Shown: positions 27,302-36,213, counted from the stretch's first letter. The stretch: 64,000 nucleotides of DNA from Nostoc sp. S4 (GCA_029379225.1 JAQYWR010000046.1:1-64000); one strand, 5' to 3'. A program made the numbers and translations. The notes: generated by a model not told the origin, from the sequence alone.

Positions 27302-29290
27302 ATGATATTTCTGGAACTCGTATTACAAAATTTTGGCCCTTACTCTGGCAGACAAGTAATCAATCTTGACCCAAGAACTGAGGAAAATCCTCGCCCAATT
27401 CTGCTATTAGGTGGTATGAATGGCGGCGGGAAAACTACTCTCATGGATGCTATTCGTCTTGCCCTATATGGACAACGCGCCCAATGCTCAACGCGTGGTA
27501 ATCTGAGCTACAGTGATTTTTTAAATCAATGTGTTAATAGTAAAGCTAATCCTACTGATAAGACCCGAATTGAGTTACTATTTGAACATATCGAAGACGA
27601 TAAGCCAATAAAATATCGTATTGTTAGAACTTGGGAAAAAAATCCTAAAGATGGTAAAGATGCTCTAGGAATTTTAGGTGATGATGACACCTGGCCAGTT
27701 GATTATCTGGTGAATATTTGGGACGACTATATAGAAAATTTATTGCCTTTAGGGATTTCTAATTTATTTTTATTTGATGGCGAACAAGTTAAAGAACTGG
27801 CAGAACAAGAAACACCACCACAAATGGTTATTGAAGCTATTCGCGGACTATTAGGGCTAGAATTGGCAGATAAATTAGCAATTGATTTGGAGGTTTTAGT
27901 CAACCGTAAGCGTAAAGAAATGGCTGATACCAGAGATTTAGCTAACCTAGAAGAAATTGAAAAAAGGTTATTACAACAGCAGGATGATTATCAAACAACA
28001 GAACAGGAATTAGCTAATTTTAAAACTCAGATTGAAGAATTAGAGACTATTCAAAGAGAAGCTTTAGATAAATTTGTATCTGAGGGTGGTAAAATCGCCG
28101 CAGAACGCAGTCAGTTAGAAGAAAAACAAAAAGAAAAAACTACTGCATTAGAAACAATTCGGCAGTCGTTGTGTGAATTGGCTGCGGAGTTTTTGCCTTT
28201 AGCGTTAATTCCTAATTTATTAAGTCAGGTACAAACACAGGGAGCAAATGAATTTCGTAATCAGCAGGTACAACTTGCTAGAGATGTTTTGCTTGAGCGA
28301 GATAAACGCTTACTTGAATGGTTAAGTCAGTTAGCGATCGCCTCAACACAAATTGATAAAATTCAATCTTTTTTAGTTGACGATGTAGATAATTTATATG
28401 CAAGCTCGCTCCAAGCTGAAGCACCTTGGTTATTAGCTGACGAGGAAAGTTTAAGTCAACTAGATAATGTGAGATATCATTTACAGAATGCTCGTAATAT
28501 TGCAAAACAAAAATTAGGTAATCTCAAGAATCTAGAAGAAGAAATTATTACGTTAGAAAGACAAGTGCAGACAGCTGCCGAACCAGAAGTTTATCAAAAG
28601 CTACGCGATGCCGTAGACGCAGCACAAAAAGAAGTTGTGCAAGCTAAAGCAAATTACGAAACTACTCGTCATAAATTAGCAGCATTAACGGATGCAATTG
28701 AAATAACGAAAAAAGAATTAAAAGATTATACTGACAAAAATATAGACCATAAAAATAGGGAACATATCATTACCTCAGCCTCGAAAGTACAAGAAACACT
28801 TAAGGTTTTTCGGGAAAAATTAACGCTGCGAAAACTCAATAAATTAGAGGAAGAAGTGAAGAATTGTTTCCTCTACCTACTGCATAAATCGGATTTAGTA
28901 TTTCGCATTGCTATTGATACTAAAACCTTTGCCTTGTCTTTGTTCGATTTTGATGGGTTACCAGTTCCCAAACATCGCCTTTCGGCTGGTGAAAAACAAC
29001 TACTAGCGATCGCCTTTCTCTGGGGATTAGCCAAAGTCTCTGGTCTGCGCTTACCCGTAGCCATCGACACGCCTCTCGGCAGACTCGACTCCTCCCACCG
29101 CAACAACCTAGTAGAAAAATACTTCCCCGCCGCCAGCCATCAAGTAATTCTCCTTTCTACTGATACTGAAATCGGTAAAAAAGAAGTCGAAACACTGAGG
29201 AAAAATGAAGCGATCGCCCGCGAATACCAGCTAAAATACGACTCCGCTACCCGTCAAACAACAGTACTAGAAAATCAATATTTTTGGTAG
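27302..29290 (+). CDS. dndD: DndD, ATPase of the phosphorothioation system
   Basis: A 662-residue SMC-like ATPase with the DndD N-terminus MIFLELVLQNFGPYSG and Walker A GGMNGGGKTT (37-46), a central NLFLFDGEQVKELAEQE, two long coiled-coil stretches (about 210-290 and 420-510), the ABC signature LSAGEKQLLAIAFLWGLA and Walker B PVAIDTPLGRLD. DndD hydrolyses ATP and is thought to open or distort DNA for sulfur insertion by DndC with DndE. The C-terminal part is richer in G/C than the rest. dndE follows 1.1 kb downstream after an inverted gene and a decayed ORF. Confidence 0.93.
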   Translation: MIFLELVLQNFGPYSGRQVINLDPRTEENPRPILLLGGMNGGGKTTLMDAIRLALYGQRAQCSTRGNLSYSDFLNQCVNSKANPTDKTRIELLFEHIEDDKPIKYRIVRTWEKNPKDGKDALGILGDDDTWPVDYLVNIWDDYIENLLPLGISNLFLFDGEQVKELAEQETPPQMVIEAIRGLLGLELADKLAIDLEVLVNRKRKEMADTRDLANLEEIEKRLLQQQDDYQTTEQELANFKTQIEELETIQREALDKFVSEGGKIAAERSQLEEKQKEKTTALETIRQSLCELAAEFLPLALIPNLLSQVQTQGANEFRNQQVQLARDVLLERDKRLLEWLSQLAIASTQIDKIQSFLVDDVDNLYASSLQAEAPWLLADEESLSQLDNVRYHLQNARNIAKQKLGNLKNLEEEIITLERQVQTAAEPEVYQKLRDAVDAAQKEVVQAKANYETTRHKLAALTDAIEITKKELKDYTDKNIDHKNREHIITSASKVQETLKVFREKLTLRKLNKLEEEVKNCFLYLLHKSDLVFRIAIDTKTFALSLFDFDGLPVPKHRLSAGEKQLLAIAFLWGLAKVSGLRLPVAIDTPLGRLDSSHRNNLVEKYFPAASHQVILLSTDTEIGKKEVETLRKNEAIAREYQLKYDSATRQTTVLENQYFW

Positions 29291-29379
29291 TAGATATCTA
29301 GACTAAATAAAATCGCTATTTTATTGAGCTTGGATATTTACAATATGTATAAATAACGTCGGAAAATAGATCAGAAATT

Positions 29380-29597
29380 ATGGACTCACCAAATTTACTA
29401 AAAATAGAGCGTGAACTGAGTAATTTCTTGTTAGAACAACTTTAATGGCTTTTAGAACGTATTACGAGACAAGTACGAGAAGGAAAGAGTTAGATAAATT
29501 TACTAATGTTGAATATATGAATAAACAACTAGCTGCAATGGCTAATGATTTAGATATACAGCTAGAAATTGCCGCTGTTAATAATGAATTTGGGTGA
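29380..29597 (+). pseudogene. remnant of a small antitoxin-like gene
   Basis: MDSPNLLKIERELSNFLLEQL ends at TAA 29443-29445; the same frame continues as WLLERITRQVREGKS before another stop; the +2 frame then gives LDKFTNVEYMNKQLAAMAND and LDIQLEIAAVNNEFG to 29597. Spliced over one stop and one frameshift these give a plausible ~72-residue small protein like those seen as antitoxin-like or hypothetical genes in cyanobacteria, with the usual C-terminus missing. A 50-aa ORF from ATG 29445 could still be translated. Confidence 0.45.
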
Positions 29598-29606
29598 CAA
29601 AAAATT

Positions 29607-30281
29607 TCATATCTGCCATAACCCTTTTCTAACTAACTCTGATAAGTAATTTAAAGATTTGGATGCGCTATGGCTTTTACCAATCAGATAAGTTGCATCT
29701 TCATTAGTAATTCTGGGGTGATACTCTTTTATTGGTTTCCGTCCACAAGCATTCTGTCCTGCTTCAGCTATTTTGAATATATATTTTAATACTTTATCAT
29801 CAGAGCTATATACATTGATTAAGTTTCCTCTGATTTGGGAAGCTGCATACCCCCAGTCTTTGCTACTATCTCTACGAACAGCACCAGCAAGAAGAATTAC
29901 ATCTTGTAAAAAATGTTCTCTTTCTCTCCAAACTTCCATGCAATAATAAGCAACACGCGCTCCTAATGAATGAGCCATAAGAGAGACATTTTCTTCACGA
30001 ATTTGATTACCAATTAAATGAGGAAAGTAATCTCTACCAACTCGTTCAGCACGATATTTTGTTTTATGCCAATGACCAAGACCCAAACCGATAATAGAAC
30101 TTTCAAAAAGGCCAGAATCCCACCAAAAATGATAGACAGAATGTTTCCAACCAACTTTATCTAAGGCATCAAGTAAAGTAGTGTTTCTCACTTTTTCTTC
30201 ACTTAAATATCCATCTATAAAGACTAAGGCTTTTGAACTACCTGCTGGGCGTGAAAGAAGTCGTAGTTCAGGGCTTTCCAT
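29607..30281 (-). CDS. alpha/beta hydrolase, DUF726-like
   Basis: A 224-residue alpha/beta-hydrolase with oxyanion-side strand ALVFIDGYLSEE, nucleophile elbow AHSLGA (Ser in GxSxG-variant), acid loop YSSDDKVLKYIF and a candidate catalytic His in IGKSHSASKS. The pattern WWDSGLF...GLGLGHWH resembles DUF726/TMCO4-like putative lipases. It is inserted on the opposite strand between dndD and dndE, interrupting a normally tight gene pair. Substrate unknown. It could be an island-linked effector or an unrelated insertion. Confidence 0.72.
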   Translation of the reverse strand: MESPELRLLSRPAGSSKALVFIDGYLSEEKVRNTTLLDALDKVGWKHSVYHFWWDSGLFESSIIGLGLGHWHKTKYRAERVGRDYFPHLIGNQIREENVSLMAHSLGARVAYYCMEVWREREHFLQDVILLAGAVRRDSSKDWGYAASQIRGNLINVYSSDDKVLKYIFKIAEAGQNACGRKPIKEYHPRITNEDATYLIGKSHSASKSLNYLSELVRKGLWQI

Positions 30282-30365
30282 TAATTAATATTCCTTGGCG
30301 AAAACTTAAGTCATATTCTTAGTTTTCCCAAGCGTATGATTCATGTATCACTATTTATAAACACT

Positions 30366-30752
30366 ATGGAATCCCCAATCGAAAGAATAAAACTCTCCCA
30401 AACAGCCAAAGACCAACTCCTCAAACTCAGACGCAGCACCAAAATTGACCAATGGAATATTCTTTGCCGTTGGGCATTTTGTCGTTCCCTAGCAGAACCA
30501 ACTCCACCTTCCCCGGTACCAATTCCCCAAGATAGCAACGTCGAAATGACTTGGCGTGTCTTTGGCGGCGAAATGTCTGATATTCTCTTCCTCGCCCTCA
30601 AGCAACGTTGTCATAACGACGGCTATCGCATTGATAAAGAAACCCTCGCTACCCAATTCCGGCTGCATTTGCATCGGGGTATTGGCTACTTAGCAGGCGA
30701 TCAAAATATCAAGAAAATTGAAGATTTAATTCAACTGGTCATTAAAGATTGA
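30366..30752 (+). CDS. dndE: DndE, small DNA-binding subunit of phosphorothioation
   Basis: A 128-residue protein with the family core IERIKLSQTAKDQLLKLRR, WNILCRWAFCRSLAEPT, VEMTWRVFGGE and LKQRCHNDGY. DndE is a tetrameric protein that binds nicked double-stranded DNA through basic residues and works with DndC and DndD. ATG 30366 is chosen because the family begins at this MESPIERIK point; an upstream ATG at 30336 would add ten residues. It precedes the Dnd-associated methyltransferase by 44 bp. Confidence 0.93.
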   Translation: MESPIERIKLSQTAKDQLLKLRRSTKIDQWNILCRWAFCRSLAEPTPPSPVPIPQDSNVEMTWRVFGGEMSDILFLALKQRCHNDGYRIDKETLATQFRLHLHRGIGYLAGDQNIKKIEDLIQLVIKD

Positions 30753-30756
30753 AAGG

Positions 30757-30795
30757 ATATTAGTTAACTGTTAACTGTTGACTGTTAACTAATAT
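30757..30795. repeat. heptamer-built hairpin abutting methyltransferase start
   Basis: Perfect 12-bp arms ATATTAGTTAAC/GTTAACTAATAT around a 15-nt loop made of GTTAACT-type heptamers. The hairpin ends one base before the ATG at 30797 and therefore covers the whole initiation region of that gene. No Shine-Dalgarno is visible outside it. Confidence 0.75.
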
Positions 30796-30796
30796 T

Positions 30797-32245
30797 ATGC
30801 CTGAAGCGTTAGAAATCGAGCGTCATAAAGCTGCGATCGCTCGCACTGACATCTCCCGCCCTGTGCGATTGGCAGTAGAATGGGCAATCCTGCATCAAGA
30901 CACCACTTTTTTTGATTATGGTTGCGGCTATGGTGGTGATGTGCAGCGAGTTGCAAACTTAGGCTACACGAGTGCAGGCTGGGACCCTTACTACCATCCC
31001 GATGTCCCACACACACACGCCGATGTCGTCAATTTGGGTTATGTCCTCAATGTCATCGAAGATGTAGAGGAACGCCGTCAAAGCCTCATCCAAGCTTGGG
31101 AACTCGCTCAGCAAGTTTTAATTGTCGCCGCTCAAATACTGATTAACGCTCCCAGCAAAACCCAGCTGGCTTACAACGATGGCATTGTAACTCGTCGCAA
31201 CACTTTTCAGAAATATTACGAACAAGAAGAACTTAAAACTTACATTGATGAAGTGCTAAATGTGGATGCGGTGCCCATAGCGCTAGGCGTTTACTTTGTT
31301 TTTCGAGATGAAGCCCAAAAAGAAAGTTACAAAGCTATCCGCTTCTTTTCTACCTCTTCTACACCGCGAGTCCGTATTCCCACTAAGCGGTTTGAAGATT
31401 ACCAAGAACAGCTGCAACCACTCATGGCTTTTTTTACCAAGCGCGGTAGACTGCCTGTAAAAGGCGAATTGGAAAATGAACAGGAATTATTGAGCGAGTT
31501 TGGTAACTACCGCCGTGCCTTTAGCATAGTTTTGCAAGCTACCGATGAAGCAGAATGGGATGCGATCGCTTATCGTCGTTCTCTAGATATTCAAGTTTAT
31601 CTCGCCCTCACCCACTTCGATCGCCGCCCTGTATGGCAAAAACTAGCGCCAGAAATGCGTCACGACATCAAAGCCTTTTTTAGTAGCTACGAAGAAGCCT
31701 GCGAAGTCTCCGACCAAAAGCTTTTCAGCTTAGGCAAATCTGGAGTGATTCAAACTGCTTGCGAAAAAAGCAAAATTGGTAAACACACCCGTGGTGCCCT
31801 TTACGTCCATGTTTCAGCGCTTGCAGCCCTCGATCCTTTACTGCGAATTTATGAAGGCTGCGCTAGCCGCACCATTGGGCGTGTAGACCGAGCCACATTA
31901 ATAAAATATCACATTGATAAACCGCAAATATCCTATCTTTTTTACCCCGAATTTGATATTGATGCCCATCCAGCTTTAAATGCAAGTATAAGTATTGACT
32001 TAAAAACCCTAACTATTACTCACCGAGAATACAAAACTAGAGCAAATCCGCCGATTTTGCACCGCAAAGAAACATTTGTCAGCAGCGACTATCCGCGTTA
32101 CGAAGAATTTGCCAAACTCACCCAACAAGAAGAGGAATTAGGATTGCTCAAGCACAAAAGCGATATCGGGACTCGTGAAGGTTGGGAAAAATGCCTCGCC
32201 ACACATAGAGTAGAAATTAGAGAACATCAAGTTTATCAGATTTAG
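30797..32245 (+). CDS. DNA phosphorothioation-associated putative methyltransferase
   Basis: A 482-residue protein with a Rossmann SAM-binding motif FFDYGCGYGGDV (38-49), a second acidic strand WDPYYHPD (binding ribose) and LGYVLNVIED near 80. The long C-terminal region is not typical of DNA methylases. I recognise it as the methyltransferase family defined by co-occurrence with dnd. Its target is unproven. It closes the Dnd island on the plus strand, immediately after dndE. Confidence 0.82.
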   Translation: MPEALEIERHKAAIARTDISRPVRLAVEWAILHQDTTFFDYGCGYGGDVQRVANLGYTSAGWDPYYHPDVPHTHADVVNLGYVLNVIEDVEERRQSLIQAWELAQQVLIVAAQILINAPSKTQLAYNDGIVTRRNTFQKYYEQEELKTYIDEVLNVDAVPIALGVYFVFRDEAQKESYKAIRFFSTSSTPRVRIPTKRFEDYQEQLQPLMAFFTKRGRLPVKGELENEQELLSEFGNYRRAFSIVLQATDEAEWDAIAYRRSLDIQVYLALTHFDRRPVWQKLAPEMRHDIKAFFSSYEEACEVSDQKLFSLGKSGVIQTACEKSKIGKHTRGALYVHVSALAALDPLLRIYEGCASRTIGRVDRATLIKYHIDKPQISYLFYPEFDIDAHPALNASISIDLKTLTITHREYKTRANPPILHRKETFVSSDYPRYEEFAKLTQQEEELGLLKHKSDIGTREGWEKCLATHRVEIREHQVYQI

Positions 32246-32506
32246 GAAAGTTAAGGTAAACCACTGCGCTATAAAGGTATCCTGAATTTGGATTGAGAGC
32301 GAGTAAATCTTGGTGAGTTAGTGTGTTTGCACAAAAGCACACACCACTCATGATAAGGATTAATACTCAATTACTGGTGCTGCGATCGCCCAAATTCTTA
32401 AAGGTATTAATTTAGATGATACATTTTTTCATTGGCTTGTTGTACTTTATCCAAACTCGAATTACTATGACTGAGATTTCCTCAAAAGAGGTACAAAGTT
32501 GAAACC

Positions 32507-33799
32507 ATGAGGAAAATTAAATCCCTGCTGCAAGTTTTCAGTAGTCGCAAGATGGCGACTTTATTACTTTTGGGCTTTGCATCGGGTTTACCGTTATTGT
32601 TAATCGGTAATACCTTAAAGGCTTGGATGACCGTGGAGAAAGTAGATTTAGCCGCTATTGGGTGGTTTAGTCTTGCTAGCTTGCCTTATTCGTTAAAATT
32701 TCTTTGGTCACCCTTAGTAGATAGGTTTTCCCTGCCAGTTTTAGGACGACGACGGGGTTGGTTAATTTTGACGCAGATTGCTTTGATCGTAGCGATCGGC
32801 TTCATGGCATTTCAACAACCCAAACAAGCATTACAGCTTTTAGCCATCAATGCCATAGTCATTGCTTTTATTAGTGCAACTCAAGATATCGCCGCTGATG
32901 CTTACCGCACCGACATTTTAGAAAAACTAGAAATGGGTGCTGGTGCAGCAGTTTTTATTTTAGGTTATCGAATCGCCTTGTTAGTTGCAGGTGCCTTAGC
33001 CTTGATACTTGCCGATAAAATGCCTTGGTCATCGGTTTACTTGTTGATGGCACTTACAATGTTGATTGGTATTTTTGCTAGCTTATTAGCACCAGAACCC
33101 AAAGAAATTAGCCCTCCCGCTTCCTTAGCTGATGCTGTAATTTTGCCCTTTGGCGAATTTTTTCAGCGTCAAGGTTTCTTCTACGCTATTTTAATTCTTG
33201 CATTCATAACCCTATATAAACTGGGTGATGCTTTGTTGAGCAATATGACCACGCCCTTTTTGTTGCAAACAGGTTTCAGTAAAACCGATATTGGAGCAAT
33301 TCAAGTTGGCATGGGATTAATTGCGACGATTGTTGGCGCCCTAGCAGGTGGTTCAATATTGAGTACTATAGGCATCAATCGATCGCTTTGGGTTTTTGGT
33401 ATTCTACAAGCAGTAAGTAATTTAGCTTACTTTTTCTTAGCATACATCGGTAAAAACTACCAAGCTATGGTACTTGCCATCAACATCGAACAATTTTGTG
33501 GTGGATTGGGGACAGCAGCCTTTGTTGCCTTTTTAATGAGTCTTTGTAACCAGCGGTTTTCCGCAACCCAATATGCTTTACTCTCCAGCTTGATGGCTGT
33601 CAGCCGCGATATTCTGTCGGCCCCTGGAGGCGCGATCGCCCAAAGCACAGGTTGGCCGATATTTTTCTTAATCACCATCGCCGCCGCTGTCCCAGGACTA
33701 CTCCTATTGCCAGTATTTGCCCCCTGGAACCCTCAGCCAGTGGCAGTAAAAAGACCAGGACTTGAGGATGAAGAAGAGGATATATGGGGAATCAAGTAG
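32507..33799 (+). CDS. ampG: AmpG-like MFS permease
   Basis: A 430-residue major-facilitator protein with about 12 membrane segments. The N-terminus carries GFASGLPLLLIGNTL, then LKFLWSPLVDRFSLPVLGRRRGW and ATQDIAADAYR, hallmarks of the AmpG muropeptide permease family (import of anhydromuropeptides for cell-wall recycling). It overlaps the following 135-aa gene by 16 bp. In cyanobacteria the substrate has not been shown, and the family also contains acetyl-CoA transporter-like members. Confidence 0.85.
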   Translation: MRKIKSLLQVFSSRKMATLLLLGFASGLPLLLIGNTLKAWMTVEKVDLAAIGWFSLASLPYSLKFLWSPLVDRFSLPVLGRRRGWLILTQIALIVAIGFMAFQQPKQALQLLAINAIVIAFISATQDIAADAYRTDILEKLEMGAGAAVFILGYRIALLVAGALALILADKMPWSSVYLLMALTMLIGIFASLLAPEPKEISPPASLADAVILPFGEFFQRQGFFYAILILAFITLYKLGDALLSNMTTPFLLQTGFSKTDIGAIQVGMGLIATIVGALAGGSILSTIGINRSLWVFGILQAVSNLAYFFLAYIGKNYQAMVLAINIEQFCGGLGTAAFVAFLMSLCNQRFSATQYALLSSLMAVSRDILSAPGGAIAQSTGWPIFFLITIAAAVPGLLLLPVFAPWNPQPVAVKRPGLEDEEEDIWGIK

Positions 33800-34191
33800 T
33801 TATTGCTGTTGGTACATTCATCCTCTTGCTTACTGGTTTATTACTTGGGTATGTTCTCTCGCAGTTAGTTCTAGGATTTCTAGCGTTTAACCTCCTAACT
33901 TTTTTTGGAACACTCAGCCTAATTTTAATTTTTGGCACACTCTATTACGTTTTATTTTGGCAATTGCGGAGAGAGCAGTCTCGCCCATCATCATCACCCA
34001 ATCGCACAATACCAAACCAATCACAAGAGGATGTATCTGATAGCTATCTCAAAAACAGGTTAATTGCGAGGTTGTCTGGTGATACCGCTGCTGCTGAAAG
34101 GTTAATTGAACAGGCAAAACAGACTTATCCAGGGATGCCGGAAAATTGGTATTGCGAGAGAGTGCTTGATGACCTAGAACGCGGGCAATAG
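33784..34191 (+). CDS. membrane-anchored protein, unknown function
   Basis: A 135-residue protein with two N-terminal membrane segments (about 5-27 and 29-57), a polar linker with SRPSSSPNR, and a C-terminal helical hairpin-like domain (LIARLSGDTAAAERLIEQAK...YCERVLDDLER) that recalls a short cyanobacterial domain of unknown function. It starts within the last 16 bases of ampG, so the genes are co-transcribed. Confidence 0.75.
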   Translation: MGNQVVIAVGTFILLLTGLLLGYVLSQLVLGFLAFNLLTFFGTLSLILIFGTLYYVLFWQLRREQSRPSSSPNRTIPNQSQEDVSDSYLKNRLIARLSGDTAAAERLIEQAKQTYPGMPENWYCERVLDDLERGQ

Positions 34192-34515
34192 TAGTGGAGA
34201 CTGGAAAGATGGGGAGCAGGGAAGCAGAAAAGCAAAAGGGAGATGGGGACAAAGAAAATAAATCTTAACTCAACAGTCAACATTCCCAATGCCCCATTCT
34301 CCATATCCAGAAAATCGCTAAAATAAACCAAGAATACTTTACAAATCTTCAGCTAGGTTCTGATAAAAGCTGTTAACTAAGTAGAATAGTCTGAAAAAAC
34401 AAAACTATGTTAATAAAAATTAAATAGACTTAAACCCTCTTCGCTCCTACCTCCTGCCTCCTGCCTTTTTCCAACGAGAAATATTCACACCGACCTACTT
34501 ATTTGCAATTAAAAT

Positions 34516-34707
34516 ATGGCTATTTTTCGTCAATACATTGCTCCACTGCTTGTAGTTTTGGTATTTGTCTTTGCTTTAGTAGCAGTCAGCGCTCGGATCT
34601 TTTTACCCTCCGATATGGCAGCACCAGCACCAATTGAAGAGGTGGGCATAAATTCTCAACCTACTGCTGGTGATATACCACCAGCAGTACAAAACTCAGC
34701 CAACTAA
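34516..34707 (+). CDS. small single-span membrane protein
   Basis: A 63-residue protein with one membrane segment (LLVVLVFVFALVAVSARIF, about 11-29) and a proline/alanine-rich C-terminal tail. It is preceded by a C/T-rich repeat and followed 17 bp later by the acetyltransferase. No function known to me. Small proteins of this build are common in cyanobacterial membranes. Confidence 0.65.
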   Translation: MAIFRQYIAPLLVVLVFVFALVAVSARIFLPSDMAAPAPIEEVGINSQPTAGDIPPAVQNSAN

Positions 34708-34724
34708 GTCAATCAACGTCACAC

Positions 34725-35285
34725 GTGTCTGAGCAATTACTACCTGGGTATTTTATTCGCCGTGGCTCAACTTTGGATCGGGCGCTGCTGCTGAAATTTA
34801 TGCAGCGGACTTACCAAGATATTTTTCCTAATCAGGATTTTTCTCACTTAGAACAAACAGTTAAGCAATACTTCTCCACTGATACCCCCTTGTGGTGGGT
34901 AGATGAAGATGAGGAGCAGGGGAGCATACTTCGACTGCGCTCAGTAACCGGGGGAGCAGGGGAAGTAAATTCTTTCTCATCCGCCTCACCTTTCTCATCT
35001 CCCCATCCCCCCATCGCCTGCGTCTGGGTGGGCAATGCTATAGATCAAGTACAGGGTAACCGTCATGCTCATATCTTTATCCTCTATGTTGCACCAGAAC
35101 ATCGGCGGCGAGGTATTGGTACAGCCTTGATGCAATATGTGGAAAATTGGGCTATTCAAAGAGGCGATCGCCAAATTGGCTTACAAGTTTTTCAATCAAA
35201 CAAACCTGCATTAAATCTTTACGATCGGTTAGGTTATCAAACCCAATCGCTATGGATGGTAAAATTCCTGAGTGCAGAAAAATAA
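34725..35285 (+). CDS. GNAT acetyltransferase with repeat-derived loop
   Basis: A 186-residue GNAT starting at GTG 34725. The acetyl-CoA binding motif A is LYVAPEHRRRGIGTAL (119-134) and motif B LNLYDRLGYQ is present, as in RimI-like N-acetyltransferases. Residues 61-96, between strands WWVD and IACVWVGN, are encoded by an A/G-rich repeat, then TTCGACTGCGCTCAGTAACC, then a C/T-rich repeat; they are low-complexity and unlike a GNAT core. The fold should tolerate this as a loop. Substrate cannot be predicted. Confidence 0.85.
   Translation: MSEQLLPGYFIRRGSTLDRALLLKFMQRTYQDIFPNQDFSHLEQTVKQYFSTDTPLWWVDEDEEQGSILRLRSVTGGAGEVNSFSSASPFSSPHPPIACVWVGNAIDQVQGNRHAHIFILYVAPEHRRRGIGTALMQYVENWAIQRGDRQIGLQVFQSNKPALNLYDRLGYQTQSLWMVKFLSAEK
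34905..35012. repeat. composite dispersed repeat inside GNAT gene
   Basis: A GAGGAGCAGGGGAG tract, the cyanobacterial TTCGACTGCGCTCAGTAACC word, a second GGGGGAGCAGGGG tract and a C/T-rich complement, together 108 bp (36 codons) in frame. Confidence 0.7.
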
Positions 35286-35415
35286 ATTAGAGAATAGCGA
35301 TAAAATATTTTAGCGTCTTTTGTGATGGCGGTTCTCGTTTGGATCGAAGTCAACGACAGACAAGGGATGTACGATAACGCAACTGATATATATAAGGCTT
35401 TAACAGATTGGCGCG

Positions 35416-35446
35416 GGGGATTATGTCTTAATCCCCAAAAGGGATT
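35416..35446 (+). promoter_or_regulatory. overlapping alternative hairpins before HEAT-repeat gene
   Basis: GGGGATT (35416-35422) can pair with AATCCCC (35430-35436), and the same AATCCC can instead pair with GGGATT (35441-35446). The structures exclude each other and lie within 42 bases before the start codon. The second half resembles a cyanobacterial CRISPR-repeat end (GGGATTGAAA), but only one copy exists. Confidence 0.4.
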
Positions 35447-35457
35447 GAAATCAAATT

Positions 35458-36213
35458 ATGTATGACGAAGACGATCTAAGCCTACTTGATACACAGGAGC
35501 TAGAAAGCCCCTTAGATAAGATAGAGCCGCTAACTGCTTCCTTAGAAGTGCCCAAGCCCGATCCAGAAGTAATGTTAGCCCTGCTAAACAATCCCCAGCC
35601 TCAGCAACGAATGTTAGCGGCGCGTGCTTTTTGCGATCTTGAAGATGCTCGCGCTACTCCCCATCTGATTCGCTTGTTAACTGATACCTGTCCGTTAATT
35701 CGAGTGAGTGCAGCTTATGGTATCGGACGCAATCCCAGTTCTGAGGCGGTAAGTCCGTTAATCGCTCAATTGAATCGGGATTGGAATGGCTATGTGCGTA
35801 AAGGCATTGTTTGGGCTTTAGGAAACTGTCGCGATCGCCGTTCTTTAGCACCCCTGGCAGATGCCTTAAGAACTGACATTTCCGCAGTGCGTTTGTGGGC
35901 TGCTAGTGCCCTAGCACAAATGGCAGAAGTGAGTTATGAAGCAATTATCGGGGCAATACCGCCATTAATAGAAGCCTTAGTCCAAGATCCAGTCGCGGCA
36001 GTACGGAGCAACTGCGCTTGGGCAATAGGTCAACTGTGCCGCGAACTGCCTTCTAACGTAGTTTATGCTACAGCGATCGATGCTCTAATTCAAGCCTTTG
36101 CCGAAGACCAAGATTTGGGAGTACGAGAAGACGCCAAAGCCTCACTTTTAGGAGTAGGCGATCCCCGTGGCTTGCAGTTGATTGAAACTCTCGAACAAGA
36201 AGGGTGGTTTTAA
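35458..36213 (+). CDS. HEAT-repeat protein
   Basis: A 251-residue protein: a ~35-residue acidic N-terminus followed by six or so HEAT/PBS-lyase-type helical repeats (ARAFCDLEDARATPHLIRLL, SAAYGIGRNPSSEAVSPLI, GIVWALGNCRDRRSLAPLA, AASALAQMA...). Such proteins are scaffolds; related cyanobacterial members include phycobilin lyases and NblB-type proteins, but no lyase-specific feature is visible. Function unknown. Two competing hairpins precede the start codon. Confidence 0.8.
   Translation: MYDEDDLSLLDTQELESPLDKIEPLTASLEVPKPDPEVMLALLNNPQPQQRMLAARAFCDLEDARATPHLIRLLTDTCPLIRVSAAYGIGRNPSSEAVSPLIAQLNRDWNGYVRKGIVWALGNCRDRRSLAPLADALRTDISAVRLWAASALAQMAEVSYEAIIGAIPPLIEALVQDPVAAVRSNCAWAIGQLCRELPSNVVYATAIDALIQAFAEDQDLGVREDAKASLLGVGDPRGLQLIETLEQEGWF

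Noticed and set aside
35421-35452. Single sequence resembling a cyanobacterial CRISPR repeat (CTTAATCCCC...GGGATTGAAA)
   Set aside because: Only one copy, no regular spacing or spacers nearby, and no cas genes in the window. Kept only as a hairpin.
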